NCBI GenBank assembly: GCA_964434865.1
Contig: CAYSWV010000015.1
Coordinates: 17,690 to 81,689 of the forward strand
Direction of reading: 5' to 3'
Origin: CAYSWV01 sp964434865
GTDB taxonomy: Bacteria > Cyanobacteriota > Cyanobacteriia > Thermostichales > Thermostichaceae
DNA length: 64,000 bases
Part shown: one piece after another, positions 26,463-35,407 of the stretch
Layout: each line of letters starts with the position of its first letter
Numbering within the stretch: position 1 is the first letter of the stretch
Notes under the pieces: model-generated
What the model was told of the DNA's origin: nothing
Database searches by the model: none
The model's input: the letters and a program-made list of their open reading frames with translations, nothing else
Position numbers and translations under genes: made by a program

Positions 26463-28034
26463 ATGAAGCTACGTCGAGTTTTGCGTCATAGTTGGCCTGC
26501 ACTTGTCTTAATAGGAATTGGGGGGAATCTGGCCGCACAAGCAAACCCTGAGTCCAGGCCTCAAACTGTCACCCAGGTACCCGACACTCCTGAGGCTCAA
26601 GATCTAGAGCCCACCCCTGACGCTACACCTGAAATTAAAGAAGCTGGCACTGAAGAATCGATTGTGCTACCCACCAACGAAGTCCAAACTCCCGAGCGGC
26701 CCCCTTCATTACGAGTCTCGGATGATGCCGAAGATTTGGAACCCGTTGTCCTCCCTGATGTCCCCACCGAAGGCAGTGATCTGATTGTGCCACAACAACC
26801 CTTACAGGTCCGATTAGAAGCCACACAAGGGTTATCTCTAGATGATGCGCTTGAGATTGCGATTGGACAAAATCCAGGCATAGAGCAAGCTCGGCTTAAT
26901 GTTTTACAGTCTGAGATCGATATTGAAGAAATTGAGTCTGCCTTTCGGCCTACCTTTTCCAGTAGTGCAGCTTATCGCTATTCACAAGCGCCAGATAACG
27001 GCAACCCCTTTGCCAGCGATTCCAGCACCTTTGCCACCTCTCTCTTTCGGTTAGACTATCTATTTCTCGATGGCGGTACCCGTGGTATTGGCCTGGAACA
27101 AGCTCAAGAAGCCCTCACAGTGGCTCAACTCTTATTAGACCAAGTGATCCAAGATGTCAAGCTCTCAGCTGCAGTGGCCTACTATGCGTTACAGAACTCG
27201 GATGCCGATGTCGCGATCAACCAGGCAGCTGTTGAAAGTCAATTAGCCAACTTACGAGATGCTGAAGCGCAGGAGCGAGCGGGTCTAGGCACCCGGTTTG
27301 ATGTCTTACGAGCCGAAACTGAGTTAGCTAATAATCAACAGAATCTCATCACCTCCCAAAATAACCAGCAGATTAATCGACGGCGTTTAGCTGAAATTTT
27401 GAATTTTCCCCAGACCACCGATGTCGTGGCCACAGATCCGATTGTACCTGCCGGTGAATGGACCCTAAGCTTAGAAGACACCATCATCAAGGCTTTTGCC
27501 AATCGACCAGAATTAGAAGCTAGCCGTCGTCAGGTTGACATTGCCCGAGATCAGGCTCGGATTGCCTTTTCTGATTTACAGCCCCAAGTGAGCGTCTTTG
27601 CCACCGTAGACTGGGGTCTTAATCTGCAAGTGGATGATAGTGCCGATGCGGGTTATTCAGCCGGGGCTAACGTCTCATGGAACTGGTCAGATGGCGGTCT
27701 GTCCAAAGCCCAAGCTAAAGATGCCGATGTTGATGTACTCGTTGCGGTCACTGATTTTGAACTGGATCGTAACGAAATCCAGCGAGAGGCCGAAGATGCC
27801 TTTTTAACCTTGTTATCAACGAGTGAACAAATTGAATCAGCTAAAACCGCCATTGAATCGGCTGAAGAAAGTTTGCGTCTCTCTCGGTTACGATTTCAGG
27901 CTGGGGTCGGCACCCAAACCGAAGTGATCAGTTCAGAGACAGCTCTAACCACTGCTCGGGGTAATTTGTCATCGTCTATTATTCAATACAACCTGGCCTT
28001 GGTCAGACTCCGGCGAGCAGTGAATGAACTCTAA
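26463..28034 (+). CDS. TolC-family outer membrane efflux protein
   Basis: The 523-residue product has a signal peptide (residues 1 to about 27, ending AAQA) and a Pro/Glu-rich linker (28-115) typical of cyanobacterial TolC homologues. Two homologous alpha-helical/beta-barrel repeats follow (LSLDDALEIAIGQNPGIEQAR; LSLEDTIIKAFANRPELEASR). The second repeat ends in ESLRLSRLRFQAGVGTQTEVISSETALTTA, the OEP hallmark. The trimer would form a channel across the outer membrane for type I secretion or drug efflux. No membrane-fusion or inner-membrane pump gene is next to it. ATG 26463 follows AAGGA. hisG starts 22 nt downstream. Confidence 0.93.
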   Translation: MKLRRVLRHSWPALVLIGIGGNLAAQANPESRPQTVTQVPDTPEAQDLEPTPDATPEIKEAGTEESIVLPTNEVQTPERPPSLRVSDDAEDLEPVVLPDVPTEGSDLIVPQQPLQVRLEATQGLSLDDALEIAIGQNPGIEQARLNVLQSEIDIEEIESAFRPTFSSSAAYRYSQAPDNGNPFASDSSTFATSLFRLDYLFLDGGTRGIGLEQAQEALTVAQLLLDQVIQDVKLSAAVAYYALQNSDADVAINQAAVESQLANLRDAEAQERAGLGTRFDVLRAETELANNQQNLITSQNNQQINRRRLAEILNFPQTTDVVATDPIVPAGEWTLSLEDTIIKAFANRPELEASRRQVDIARDQARIAFSDLQPQVSVFATVDWGLNLQVDDSADAGYSAGANVSWNWSDGGLSKAQAKDADVDVLVAVTDFELDRNEIQREAEDAFLTLLSTSEQIESAKTAIESAEESLRLSRLRFQAGVGTQTEVISSETALTTARGNLSSSIIQYNLALVRLRRAVNEL

Positions 28035-28056
28035 GATGATGATGGAGTAGCGATCT

Positions 28057-28740
28057 ATGATCACCATTGCTCTAGCTAAAGGGGCCTTATTGGCAGATGC
28101 TGTGAAGCTTTTCCAGCAGGTTGGTATTGATTTTAGCCTGTTTTTGGATCCCCACAATCGCTTGCTTCGCATTACCTCGCCCACCAGCCCCAACCAGCAA
28201 ACCTATGAAGCTCTCCTAGTCCGAACCCATGATGTTCCTGTTTATGTGGAATACGGGCAAGCTCAATTAGGGGTAGTGGGCTACGATGTCCTGCGGGAAA
28301 AATGGGCTTACGCTCAGGAAGCAAGTGTATCCCAAGTGGTTGATCTGAAATTTGGCTATTGCCGGATGTCTATCGCTGTCCGTAGCAGTAGCCCCTACCA
28401 CCGCGCTTTAGACCTGCCCCCCCATGCTCGAGTCGCCTCAAAATTTGTGGGCTGTGCCAATGAGTTTTTTGAAAGTTTAGATTTGCCAGTCGAAGTGATC
28501 TCACTGTATGGATCGGTTGAATTAGCTCCCATCACAGGCATGGCAGATGCTATTGTAGACCTAGTTGCGACTGGACGCACCTTACGAGATAACGGGCTGA
28601 TCGAGCGGGATTGCCTGTTTGAAAGTACAGCGCGCTTAATTGCTCATCCGATCAGTTATCGGATCAATTATGAAGGGATCTGCGACTTAGTCCAGTCCAT
28701 TCAAGAGAGTCTAGAGTCTCAGAGTGTATCTGAAGCTTAA
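28057..28740 (+). CDS. hisG: ATP phosphoribosyltransferase, short form
   Basis: First enzyme of histidine biosynthesis (ATP + PRPP to phosphoribosyl-ATP). The 227-residue length is the short HisGS form, which lacks the C-terminal regulatory domain and normally needs HisZ as partner. The sequence begins MITIALAKGALLADAVKLFQQ. It has DVLRE (hinge) and VASKFVG, and the PRPP loop ELAPITGMADAIVDLVATGRTL. hisZ is not in this window. ATG 28057 follows GGAG by nine bases, 22 nt after tolC, so co-transcription is possible. Confidence 0.95.
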   Translation: MITIALAKGALLADAVKLFQQVGIDFSLFLDPHNRLLRITSPTSPNQQTYEALLVRTHDVPVYVEYGQAQLGVVGYDVLREKWAYAQEASVSQVVDLKFGYCRMSIAVRSSSPYHRALDLPPHARVASKFVGCANEFFESLDLPVEVISLYGSVELAPITGMADAIVDLVATGRTLRDNGLIERDCLFESTARLIAHPISYRINYEGICDLVQSIQESLESQSVSEA

Positions 28741-28978
28741 TCTCAACCTTACAGCCACTAGTCAAGATCACCAAAATGAGACGATCATGACACCAGCTTA
28801 CCCTGGGAGATCTTGAAAACATTCTAAAGAAATGGGCACAATTGCGTACAATAGAAACGGCTTGCTAACTTGCTCAGACTGGTTTCTAGGTATACTTACT
28901 TTTCCCACTCTGTCGCCTTTAGTATTACGCTTTGATCCAGTCATTGAATTTAAGAACGATGTTATGAAGAGGTTGACC

Positions 28979-29788
28979 ATGCGGTTTCGCTCCCTTTTGA
29001 TGGTTGTAGTGGCCATTTGTTTAAGTTTTGTTGCTTTTTGTGGCCCCGTCGCAGCTAAAACACCTTTAACCTACGATCAAATTCGCAATACCGGGAAAGC
29101 GTCCTTATGTCCTACCGTACCCGATAGCGCCCGGGGGCGGATTGAAGTTCCGGTTGGGGGGTCTCTACGGTTGACAGAGGTTTGTTTCCAACCTGTTCAA
29201 CTTGAAGTTGAGGAAGAAAAGCGCAACGGGGAAAAAGAATTCTTAGTGGCTAAACCCATCATGTTGTATGCCGCTACCATTGGTCCTGTCAAAGGTCAAG
29301 TCAAGGCTCTCGATAGCCAAACTCTAGAATTTGATGTCCTAGATGGGATTACAGCTCAACCCACCACTGCCCAGATGCCCCGACGTGAGTTAGTCCCCTT
29401 ATTGTTTAGCGTCAAAGAACTCAAGGCGTTTTCTAAGGGTCAGGAAAATGCTATTTCTTCAGCTAGTGACTTTTCAGGTGAGTTTTTAGTCCCTGGGTAT
29501 CGGAATAGCCAATTTTTAGATCCTCGAGCTCGCGGAACGGCAACTGGCTATGAAGTAGCTGTGGGCTTACAAGCCGCTCAATCAGAATACGGTGAGGGAA
29601 GTGACAAGTCAGATGCTCTGTTTACAGGCAATCTATCTATTAATATTGCTCGGGTTGATGATACTACCGGTGAAATGTCTGGATCCTTTGTTAGTCTTCA
29701 ACCCTCAAGTGATGAACAGGGCACCCTTGAGATTAAAACAGTCCGAATCCAAGGTCTTTTCTATGGTCGTGTTGATCAGGCCATCTAG
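28979..29788 (+). CDS. psbO: Photosystem II manganese-stabilizing protein PsbO
   Basis: Extrinsic 33-kDa lumenal protein that stabilises the Mn4CaO5 cluster. From ATG 28979 the product is 269 residues, normal for cyanobacteria. It starts MRFRSLLMVVVAICLSF and has a signal peptide ending near AAKT. The mature part begins LTYDQIRNTGKASLCPTV and includes the two disulfide cysteines (SLCP; LTEVCFQP), then KGQVKALDSQTLEFDVLDGI, DFSGEFLVPGYRNSQFLDPRARG and GEMSGSFVSLQPSS. GAAGAGG lies seven bases before it. An ATG at 28964 and a long upstream extension to 28832 are in frame but not family-like. A terminator follows. Confidence 0.95.
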   Translation: MRFRSLLMVVVAICLSFVAFCGPVAAKTPLTYDQIRNTGKASLCPTVPDSARGRIEVPVGGSLRLTEVCFQPVQLEVEEEKRNGEKEFLVAKPIMLYAATIGPVKGQVKALDSQTLEFDVLDGITAQPTTAQMPRRELVPLLFSVKELKAFSKGQENAISSASDFSGEFLVPGYRNSQFLDPRARGTATGYEVAVGLQAAQSEYGEGSDKSDALFTGNLSINIARVDDTTGEMSGSFVSLQPSSDEQGTLEIKTVRIQGLFYGRVDQAI

Positions 29789-29838
29789 ACTCATCAGCCT
29801 GTTTTAGCTTTGACCCCGTTTTAACGTTGACTAGTTCT

Positions 29839-29865
29839 AGGATCCCAGCCGGGGGTCCTTTTTTT
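29839..29865 (+). terminator. Rho-independent terminator of psbO
   Basis: AGGATCCC (29839-29846) pairs with GGGGTCCT (29852-29859) across a 5-nt loop and is followed by a run of seven T (29859-29865). It lies 50 nt after the psbO stop. Confidence 0.85.
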
Positions 29866-29891
29866 GACTCTCTTTTGAGCTGATCTGGCTC

Positions 29892-31151
29892 TTAGTGTTT
29901 AGGTCGAATTAAAACAATCGGTGTTTGTTCAGCCGAATTACCTGCAGGGTTTTTACGCAATGCTTCGATCACAATAGCTTGGGGCACCTTAGAGCTAGTC
30001 GCTAACAAATTCACCTCACCCAGATCATTGGCATCAGCAATAGCCAACTCGTAGGGAATGTGAGGTTTGATCTGATCCACTAACGCTTGAGGTTGGTGAG
30101 GTCCCAAGACAATAAATTGGTCATAGGGAGGCAGAGATCCGGTCACATCATCAATCAAAGAGGCTTGCTCTCCAGCTAGCGCATAAAAAATACCTGGGAT
30201 CCGTAGTACTTTGGCAATGGCACCGATCCCAAAAGCCATCACAACCCGCCAAACATTTGAAGTATCAATCAACACCTGCAAGCCATACGAGCTAGACAAG
30301 CTGGTTTTGGACGGAAACGCATAACACAAGGTTTGAGCCACCCAGCCACGATGGACATCACGGGGATGACGCAGTTGACCTTGGATCACGGCTAAAGCTG
30401 ATTCTGATACCACTACCACATCGCCAGGTTGGCCAATCGGTGTGATATAACGCTCGATCACCGCTTGCAGCTGATCACTAGGATTGAGTAAGTGGGTGGG
30501 AATCGGGACCAGATCACAAGCCTCTCGAGGCTGCCATTGAGGGTCCTGCAGAGGGGCTACTTCTCGGAGCGGCACAATCAGATGGCTAGTTTTAGGGGTC
30601 CGAGCTTGGCGACCATACTGGATATAGTCCACTTCGAGCCAGCAGGAGTCCAGTTGCTCTAGATCAGGGCCAGTAATCTCAAGTTCAACTTCAAATCGGG
30701 TTTGATCCTGAGGGGAAATAATGTAAGCCTGCCAATAATTATCTTGACGGGGCGGCTGGTCTGAATGCTTTGACTTCAACTGCAGGCGAGTCTTGAAAGC
30801 ATCTATCGACCCTTGACTGAGAAGGTGATGCCGTAACGAGATATCAGCTAGAGTCACTTCCAACAAAGGATTTAAGTTTTGGGCCACAAAGATGGCTTGT
30901 AACCGATAGTGCTCAGGTTGACGTTCTAACGTCCAGGTTTCTGGCTGAACCCATAGTTGATCTTGAGGTCGAGACCGGAGCCACACCACCACAGTTGAGA
31001 TCAGGAGTGAGAGACCTAGACCCATCGCATAGCCACTGGTGGGTTGTTCAGGGTAGAGCACTAAACGGCTGCTGCCCCAAAAAAAACTGCCCAACCCTAT
31101 CAAAACTAGAATTTGCACCCCACGATTGACCATGGTGCTCGCTTTAGCCAT
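29892..31151 (-). CDS. CofE-like (F420-0:gamma-glutamyl ligase-related) membrane protein
   Basis: The 419-residue product has two N-terminal membrane segments (VNRGVQILVLIGLGSFFWG; GYAMGLGLSLLISTVVVWLR) and a beta-rich middle domain of about 150 residues. The C-terminal domain has the CofE pattern (TPIGQPGDVVVVSESALAVIQGQ; WVAQTLCYAFP; AKVLRIPGIFYALAGEQASLIDDVTGSLPPYDQFIVLGP). CofE adds glutamates to coenzyme F420. Cyanobacteria are not general F420 users, so this conserved cyanobacterial branch may use another acceptor. ATG 31151 follows AGGAG. It is convergent with psbO and divergent from trxA. Confidence 0.78.
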   Translation of the reverse strand: MAKASTMVNRGVQILVLIGLGSFFWGSSRLVLYPEQPTSGYAMGLGLSLLISTVVVWLRSRPQDQLWVQPETWTLERQPEHYRLQAIFVAQNLNPLLEVTLADISLRHHLLSQGSIDAFKTRLQLKSKHSDQPPRQDNYWQAYIISPQDQTRFEVELEITGPDLEQLDSCWLEVDYIQYGRQARTPKTSHLIVPLREVAPLQDPQWQPREACDLVPIPTHLLNPSDQLQAVIERYITPIGQPGDVVVVSESALAVIQGQLRHPRDVHRGWVAQTLCYAFPSKTSLSSSYGLQVLIDTSNVWRVVMAFGIGAIAKVLRIPGIFYALAGEQASLIDDVTGSLPPYDQFIVLGPHQPQALVDQIKPHIPYELAIADANDLGEVNLLATSSKVPQAIVIEALRKNPAGNSAEQTPIVLIRPKH

Positions 31152-31346
31152 GCTGTTCTCCTGCAGATGAAACCGATATGACTGTAGTGCTCAAGTTGTG
31201 AGTTCAGCAATACTTAAACCTGAATTAAATCTGAGTTTACACCAGCACCGTTGCTCTACACTATGTGATGATCGCTGAGATCAGACTCTGGCACCCGTTA
31301 CACTAGAGTTAACAACACTCAGCTGCTAGACTACAGGACATTCACG

Positions 31347-31670
31347 ATGGCTCAACCCAAACAATTCAAAAGCTTTAACGCCATGATCCAGGAATCTGAA
31401 ACCCCTATCCTGGTTGATTTTTACGCCTCTTGGTGTGGTCCTTGCCGATTAATGGCTGACATTTTGGATCAGGTGAAACCACAAGTAGGAGATACGATCT
31501 CTATTGTCAAAATTGACACTGAGAAATACCCCAAAATTGCCTCCGATTGGCAGATTCACGCGCTACCAACCTTAGTCTTATTCAAAGATGGTCAAGCGAT
31601 TGATCGGATTGAAGGTGTCTTGCGACCTCATGAGTTATTAGCCCGACTCCAGCAGGTCATGGCTTCGTAG
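31347..31670 (+). CDS. trxA: Thioredoxin
   Basis: A single thioredoxin domain of 107 residues, the standard length, with the active-site WCGPC at residues 29-33. It also has the cis-proline loop ALPTLVLFKDGQ and the DxEKYPKIASDWQI helix. There is no signal peptide, so it is a cytosolic disulfide reductase. ATG follows AGGA at eight bases. The response-regulator gene begins 39 nt later on the same strand, with an 11-bp duplication between them, so a short operon is plausible. Confidence 0.93.
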   Translation: MAQPKQFKSFNAMIQESETPILVDFYASWCGPCRLMADILDQVKPQVGDTISIVKIDTEKYPKIASDWQIHALPTLVLFKDGQAIDRIEGVLRPHELLARLQQVMAS

Positions 31671-31681
31671 AACTTGCACTT

Positions 31682-31702
31682 CCCTCCTACTGCCCTCCTA
31701 CT
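31682..31702. repeat. 11-bp duplication between trxA and the response regulator
   Basis: CCCTCCTACTG (31682-31692) is followed by CCCTCCTACT (31693-31702). It lies 11 nt after the trxA stop. Confidence 0.45.
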
Positions 31703-31709
31703 TCAAAGT

Positions 31710-32432
31710 ATGCTGATCCTACTGGTGGATGATGAAGTTGAACTCGTTAACTCTTTGCAGCGACGCTTGAGTCAAGAAGGCTACCAGGTTGATGTCGCTT
31801 ACGATGGTGCGGCTGCCGCTAAACTATTGCATCTAGATTCGGACGCCACACCCACTCACCCTTACAACCTACTCGTCTTGGATTGGATGTTGCCCTACCA
31901 ATCGGGTCTTGCCCTATGTCAGCAAATCCGCTCACACGGGGATCCAACACCCATTTTGTTTCTTACTGCTAAAGATACTTTAGATGATCGAGTCAAGGGG
32001 TTAGACATGGGAGCAGATGACTATCTCATGAAACCGTTTGAACTCCGCGAACTCCTAGCCCGTATTCGAGCCTTACTCAGACGTCCGGTTACTTTAGCTG
32101 ATGCTGGAGGACCCCTCTCAACCAGCCCTTTACACTATCAAGATCTCTACCTTGATCCAGCTTGTCAAGTGGTTCACTGTCTAGGCCAAAGCGTTCATCT
32201 ATCTGAAAAAGAGGTCCGATTACTGCAGTTATTTATGCGTTGTCCAGGCCAGTTGCTCACCCATGATCAGATTTACCAACATCTCTGGCCCACTGGTGAA
32301 AAACCTAGTAGTAATGTTCTGGCCGCTCAAGTCCGTTTACTACGCCGAAAAATTGAAGGCATTACCTCAGCTGAACCTGCATTCATTCAATCAGTCTATG
32401 GTAAAGGCTATCGATTTGGCCAATCCCTTTAG
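31710..32432 (+). CDS. OmpR/PhoB-type response regulator
   Basis: The 240-residue product has a receiver domain with acidic pocket (VDDE, residues 6-9) and phospho-acceptor Asp58 in LLVLDWMLP. The conserved Thr/Lys (FLTAKD; YLMKPFELREL) complete the site. The winged-helix DNA-binding domain follows (LSEKEVRLLQLF...VLAAQVRLLRRKIEG...YGKGYRFG). It is therefore a two-component output regulator. No histidine kinase is nearby, so the signal is unknown. The frame is open back to TTG 31674, but ATG 31710 begins the receiver exactly. Confidence 0.92.
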   Translation: MLILLVDDEVELVNSLQRRLSQEGYQVDVAYDGAAAAKLLHLDSDATPTHPYNLLVLDWMLPYQSGLALCQQIRSHGDPTPILFLTAKDTLDDRVKGLDMGADDYLMKPFELRELLARIRALLRRPVTLADAGGPLSTSPLHYQDLYLDPACQVVHCLGQSVHLSEKEVRLLQLFMRCPGQLLTHDQIYQHLWPTGEKPSSNVLAAQVRLLRRKIEGITSAEPAFIQSVYGKGYRFGQSL

Positions 32433-32440
32433 TTAACCGT

Positions 32441-33202
32441 TTAGCGAAAACAGAGCAGAGCTTGAACCTGTAATAGGATCCCAATCGCAATCAAACCACT
32501 CCAAATGAGTCGTCTAAACTGCACTGGATGGATCCCCTTACCGAGCCAGATCCCCAAGGATAAACTGAAGCCCAGCATGGGTAAACAGAGAACAAACCAT
32601 CGCCAGATCTCTGGGGTCAAACTACCTTGCCAGAGACGACTCAGAAAAACCAAACAGATGTTTGTTAAAAATAGGCCTTGTAAGTTGCACTTAAACGTCT
32701 CTGGTGACCACTTCTGGCATTGCCCATAGATGATCAAAGGCGGCCCGCCAACATTAGCCAATCCCGTTAATAATCCTGAGCAGGCCCCAGCCCAATAGCT
32801 CCAGAGGGTTGATGTTAGCTGAGGGAGCTTTAGATCACAGAGACTGTAACTGCTGTAGCCCACGAGTAGAATGCCCAATCCAGCTTTAAATAGACAGTCA
32901 TTAAGATGGGCAGATAAATAAACACCTAACGGAATCATCACGATCGAGGTTACAGCTAAGCGAGCCACAGCTTGCAGTTGCAGAGCCTGGCGATAATAAA
33001 TGATTAAACTGATAACAATGATCAATGAGACTAAAGTGACTAGTGAAGCCGTGGGCACGATACCAATTACCTGTTGGAGCAAGGGGACTGCCACTAGCCC
33101 AAAGCCAAATCCAGACAAACTCTGAGTCAAGCTAGCCACAAAAACAATGCCCATCACTAGCACATCGATCCAACTTAGACTCCAGATCACACTAGGCTCC
33201 AT
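32441..33202 (-). CDS. TauE/SafE-family sulfite/sulfonate exporter-like permease
   Basis: The 253-residue product is almost entirely hydrophobic with about eight membrane segments. It has the family start (VLVMGIVFVASLTQSLSGFGFGLVAVPLLQ) and the second half-motif (GACSGLLTGLANVGGPPLIIYGQ), the internal duplication expected of TauE/SafE. The family exports small organic or sulfur anions such as sulfite, sulfoacetate or taurine-derived products. A sulfite-oxidase-like enzyme occurs in this window, but 27 kb away. It converges on the response-regulator gene (8-nt gap). Confidence 0.87.
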   Translation of the reverse strand: MEPSVIWSLSWIDVLVMGIVFVASLTQSLSGFGFGLVAVPLLQQVIGIVPTASLVTLVSLIIVISLIIYYRQALQLQAVARLAVTSIVMIPLGVYLSAHLNDCLFKAGLGILLVGYSSYSLCDLKLPQLTSTLWSYWAGACSGLLTGLANVGGPPLIIYGQCQKWSPETFKCNLQGLFLTNICLVFLSRLWQGSLTPEIWRWFVLCLPMLGFSLSLGIWLGKGIHPVQFRRLIWSGLIAIGILLQVQALLCFR

Positions 33203-33319
33203 AAACCTCGCTAGCTCAAACTCCCATTCAGAGCGCTTTACAATAAGTTGTCATCCTATGGGCCACTTTGGGAAACGCTAGGTATAGTGTTTAGTGTAGG
33301 GTCCTAACAGGAAAAACAC

Positions 33320-34150
33320 ATGTCTACAGGATCTAAACCCGCTACGATCGTGACGGTTGTCTGCTTGAGTGGTGGCTCTGGAAAAACAACAGCTACGCTT
33401 AACCTGGCCACCATGCTAGCGCTAGATCATGGTAAGACATTAGCTATCGATTTTGATCCTCAAGGCAACCTGAGTCAATGGCTAGGGTGGACCGATTTAT
33501 CCGAAACAGCAACCGTAGCTGAGACTATTGTACCGGGGCTTGATCGGGTCAGTATAGCAGATATCATTCGCTTGCCCCTGAATGAAGATCGTGGCGGTCA
33601 GCTAGCCTTAGCTCCGAGCGATTACAGTCTTTCCCGAGCTATCGATGCTATTACGATGGAACCTGGTCGTGAGCTGTTTCTGCGGCGCGCCCTCAAGCCG
33701 ATTCTGCATCAGTACGATTTTCTCGTGATCGATAGTCCACCCTCCAAGGGGTTGTTAACTTATAACTCAATCCTGGCTTCAGATTATTTGGTGGTGCCCA
33801 CGGAGTGTACGCAAAAGGGCGTTATGGGAGCACTCAGCACTATGATCCTGGTTAAAGAATTATCCGAACTGGATTTTCATGTTCCTAAAGTGCTTGGCAT
33901 CCTGCCTACTCGGGATCAGTGGGTCGGGAGTAATCGAACTAAAATGTCCAGAGCCGCCTTAGAAGCCCTCAAAGAAGTGATGCAAGGGATCCCCATCTTT
34001 TCCTCCGTTCGCCAGAGTACCATTGTGCAACAAACCAATAGTATGGGATGGTCTCTAGCTGAAGCTGGCGAGGAAGCACTAGCGAAACCCTATCAAGAAG
34101 TCGTAGAAACTTTAGTTGACACACTCAAGTCTATGGCTGATCTCAATTAG
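33320..34150 (+). CDS. Orphan ParA/MinD-family ATPase with Ser in the deviant Walker A (McdA-like)
   Basis: The 276-residue product is a ParA-type P-loop ATPase. The Walker A box at residues 17-23 is SGGSGKT, so the signature lysine of the canonical KGGxGKT box is Ser. Walker A' is FLVIDSPPSKG and the switch includes DPQGNLSQWLGW. A serine at this place is what I recall for McdA, which positions carboxysomes in cyanobacteria. It could also be a chromosome or plasmid segregation or pilus-positioning ATPase. No ParB-like or McdB-like gene is adjacent: the next gene is convergent and overlaps by four bases. ATG follows AGGA. Confidence 0.8.
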   Translation: MSTGSKPATIVTVVCLSGGSGKTTATLNLATMLALDHGKTLAIDFDPQGNLSQWLGWTDLSETATVAETIVPGLDRVSIADIIRLPLNEDRGGQLALAPSDYSLSRAIDAITMEPGRELFLRRALKPILHQYDFLVIDSPPSKGLLTYNSILASDYLVVPTECTQKGVMGALSTMILVKELSELDFHVPKVLGILPTRDQWVGSNRTKMSRAALEALKEVMQGIPIFSSVRQSTIVQQTNSMGWSLAEAGEEALAKPYQEVVETLVDTLKSMADLN

Positions 34151-34662
34151 TCCCTGAGGAAGGTACGGATCCATTTGACCATCTTTTGGGCCATCTCTCT
34201 AGGGCTGCTGTCTCCTCTGGCAGATTGGCTGACATAATCGCCCACCATGAGATGCTCACCAGATTTCAAGATTAAAAGAACCTGACAGCGATAAAGAGTT
34301 TGATCCTCAGCATAACGATCAACCGCCTCACGAGACACTTGAACATCAGTCACCTCAGATAAGGCACAACTCGCTTTAACTTTAGGGAGAAAAAATCGAT
34401 GGTGTAGCAGTAGGACTTGATCATGAGGCTTACTTAAAATCAAGGTCTCAGTGGGGTTCTGAGGCAGGGCCAGGACACTACCCACTAACCCTAAACCCAG
34501 ACTAATCACTTTACTTTGAGGCCACCAATAGATCCCTATGGCGATCAAGCTCATCCCACTTAGAATCCGAAGGAGCAAAACCCGTGCCTCTAGCGGACGG
34601 ATCCCAATCACCAGTCGATCAGGCCGCCGACTTAAGAGTTTGAGATGATTGAGCTTGGCCAT
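34147..34662 (-). CDS. Hypothetical membrane protein with two N-terminal helices
   Basis: I do not recognise a family. The 171-residue product has a basic N-terminus (HLKLLSRRPDRLV) and two adjacent hydrophobic segments (VLLLRILSGMSLIAIGIYWW; ISLGLGLVGSVLALP). A soluble C-terminal domain of about 90 residues then alternates strands (DQVLLLHHRFFLPK, SEVTDVQVSREAVDR, LYRCQVLLILKSGEHLMVGDY), resembling a PH-like membrane-associated domain. It overlaps the 3' end of the ParA-like gene by four bases on the other strand. Confidence 0.72.
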   Translation of the reverse strand: MAKLNHLKLLSRRPDRLVIGIRPLEARVLLLRILSGMSLIAIGIYWWPQSKVISLGLGLVGSVLALPQNPTETLILSKPHDQVLLLHHRFFLPKVKASCALSEVTDVQVSREAVDRYAEDQTLYRCQVLLILKSGEHLMVGDYVSQSARGDSSPREMAQKMVKWIRTFLRD

Positions 34663-34900
34663 AAGAGATTTGAGCCGAACTTAAGTCCAGACCAGCACTA
34701 TCAAACACAACTAGATTACCACCACTCCCAGCCTCTTATAGATCGAGATCTGAATGGCTAGGCTTCAAGATACTGTTCAAATCCTCCGTTGGCTTTTATC
34801 TTCGTCTCTCTTCGTCAACTTAAAAACAACCGCCAAATAGCTAAAATTTTTACCATCATTCACTCAAGTAACATTAAACTCAAGCAACACTGAACAGCGA

Positions 34901-35191
34901 TCAATAACTTAATGCCATAGATGAAGAATTAAGCGGAATTGCTATGACTTTTTGCTGAAGCCATTGTTCCCATTCACCTGAAATGTGCCTTTGATTGTAA
35001 GCATCCCCTGAAACGTAAACATCTTTGCGATCTTGTGTAATGACAAATACCGATCGACCATCAAAATCAGAAGTCAATTTGTAAACTGTAAATCGTCCTT
35101 CAGAGTAAAGTTCTAATTGCTCGTGATCAAGACCATGGCGCACCGACTTGCCATAGTGGCGCAGTAGAATATTGATTGTTTGGTTAAACAC
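34901..35191 (-). CDS. Small hypothetical protein
   Basis: I do not recognise a family. The 96-residue product (MFNQTINILLRHYGKSVRHGL...) is hydrophilic with a beta-rich middle (RFTVYKLTSDFDGRSVFVITQDRKDVYVSGDAY) and no membrane segment or motif. The start is GTG at 35191, preceded by AGGT at seven bases. Flanking gaps of about 240 and 220 nt (34663-34900, 35192-35407) show no gene. It could be a conserved lineage-specific protein. Confidence 0.55.
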   Translation of the reverse strand: MFNQTINILLRHYGKSVRHGLDHEQLELYSEGRFTVYKLTSDFDGRSVFVITQDRKDVYVSGDAYNQRHISGEWEQWLQQKVIAIPLNSSSMALSY

Positions 35192-35407
35192 AGTAGATAC
35201 CTAATAACAACGAGATCCAGAGATTTTCAGATATGTTTGGACAGACTAATAAGTGGGAGACAATGATCTCTAGGTTCAATCTCAGTTTCAACCATCAAAC
35301 CTGACAGAAGACTGTGATTAAACAATTTACGTGCTTTAATCTTAGACCAGGATCACTTAATCTAACAATGATTGAATCGACTCACACATTCAAAATCAGG
35401 ATAACTA

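Noticed and set aside
28832..28978. In-frame N-terminal extension of psbO
   Set aside because: It precedes the signal peptide, is not seen in PsbO proteins, and ATG 28979 has a good ribosome site.
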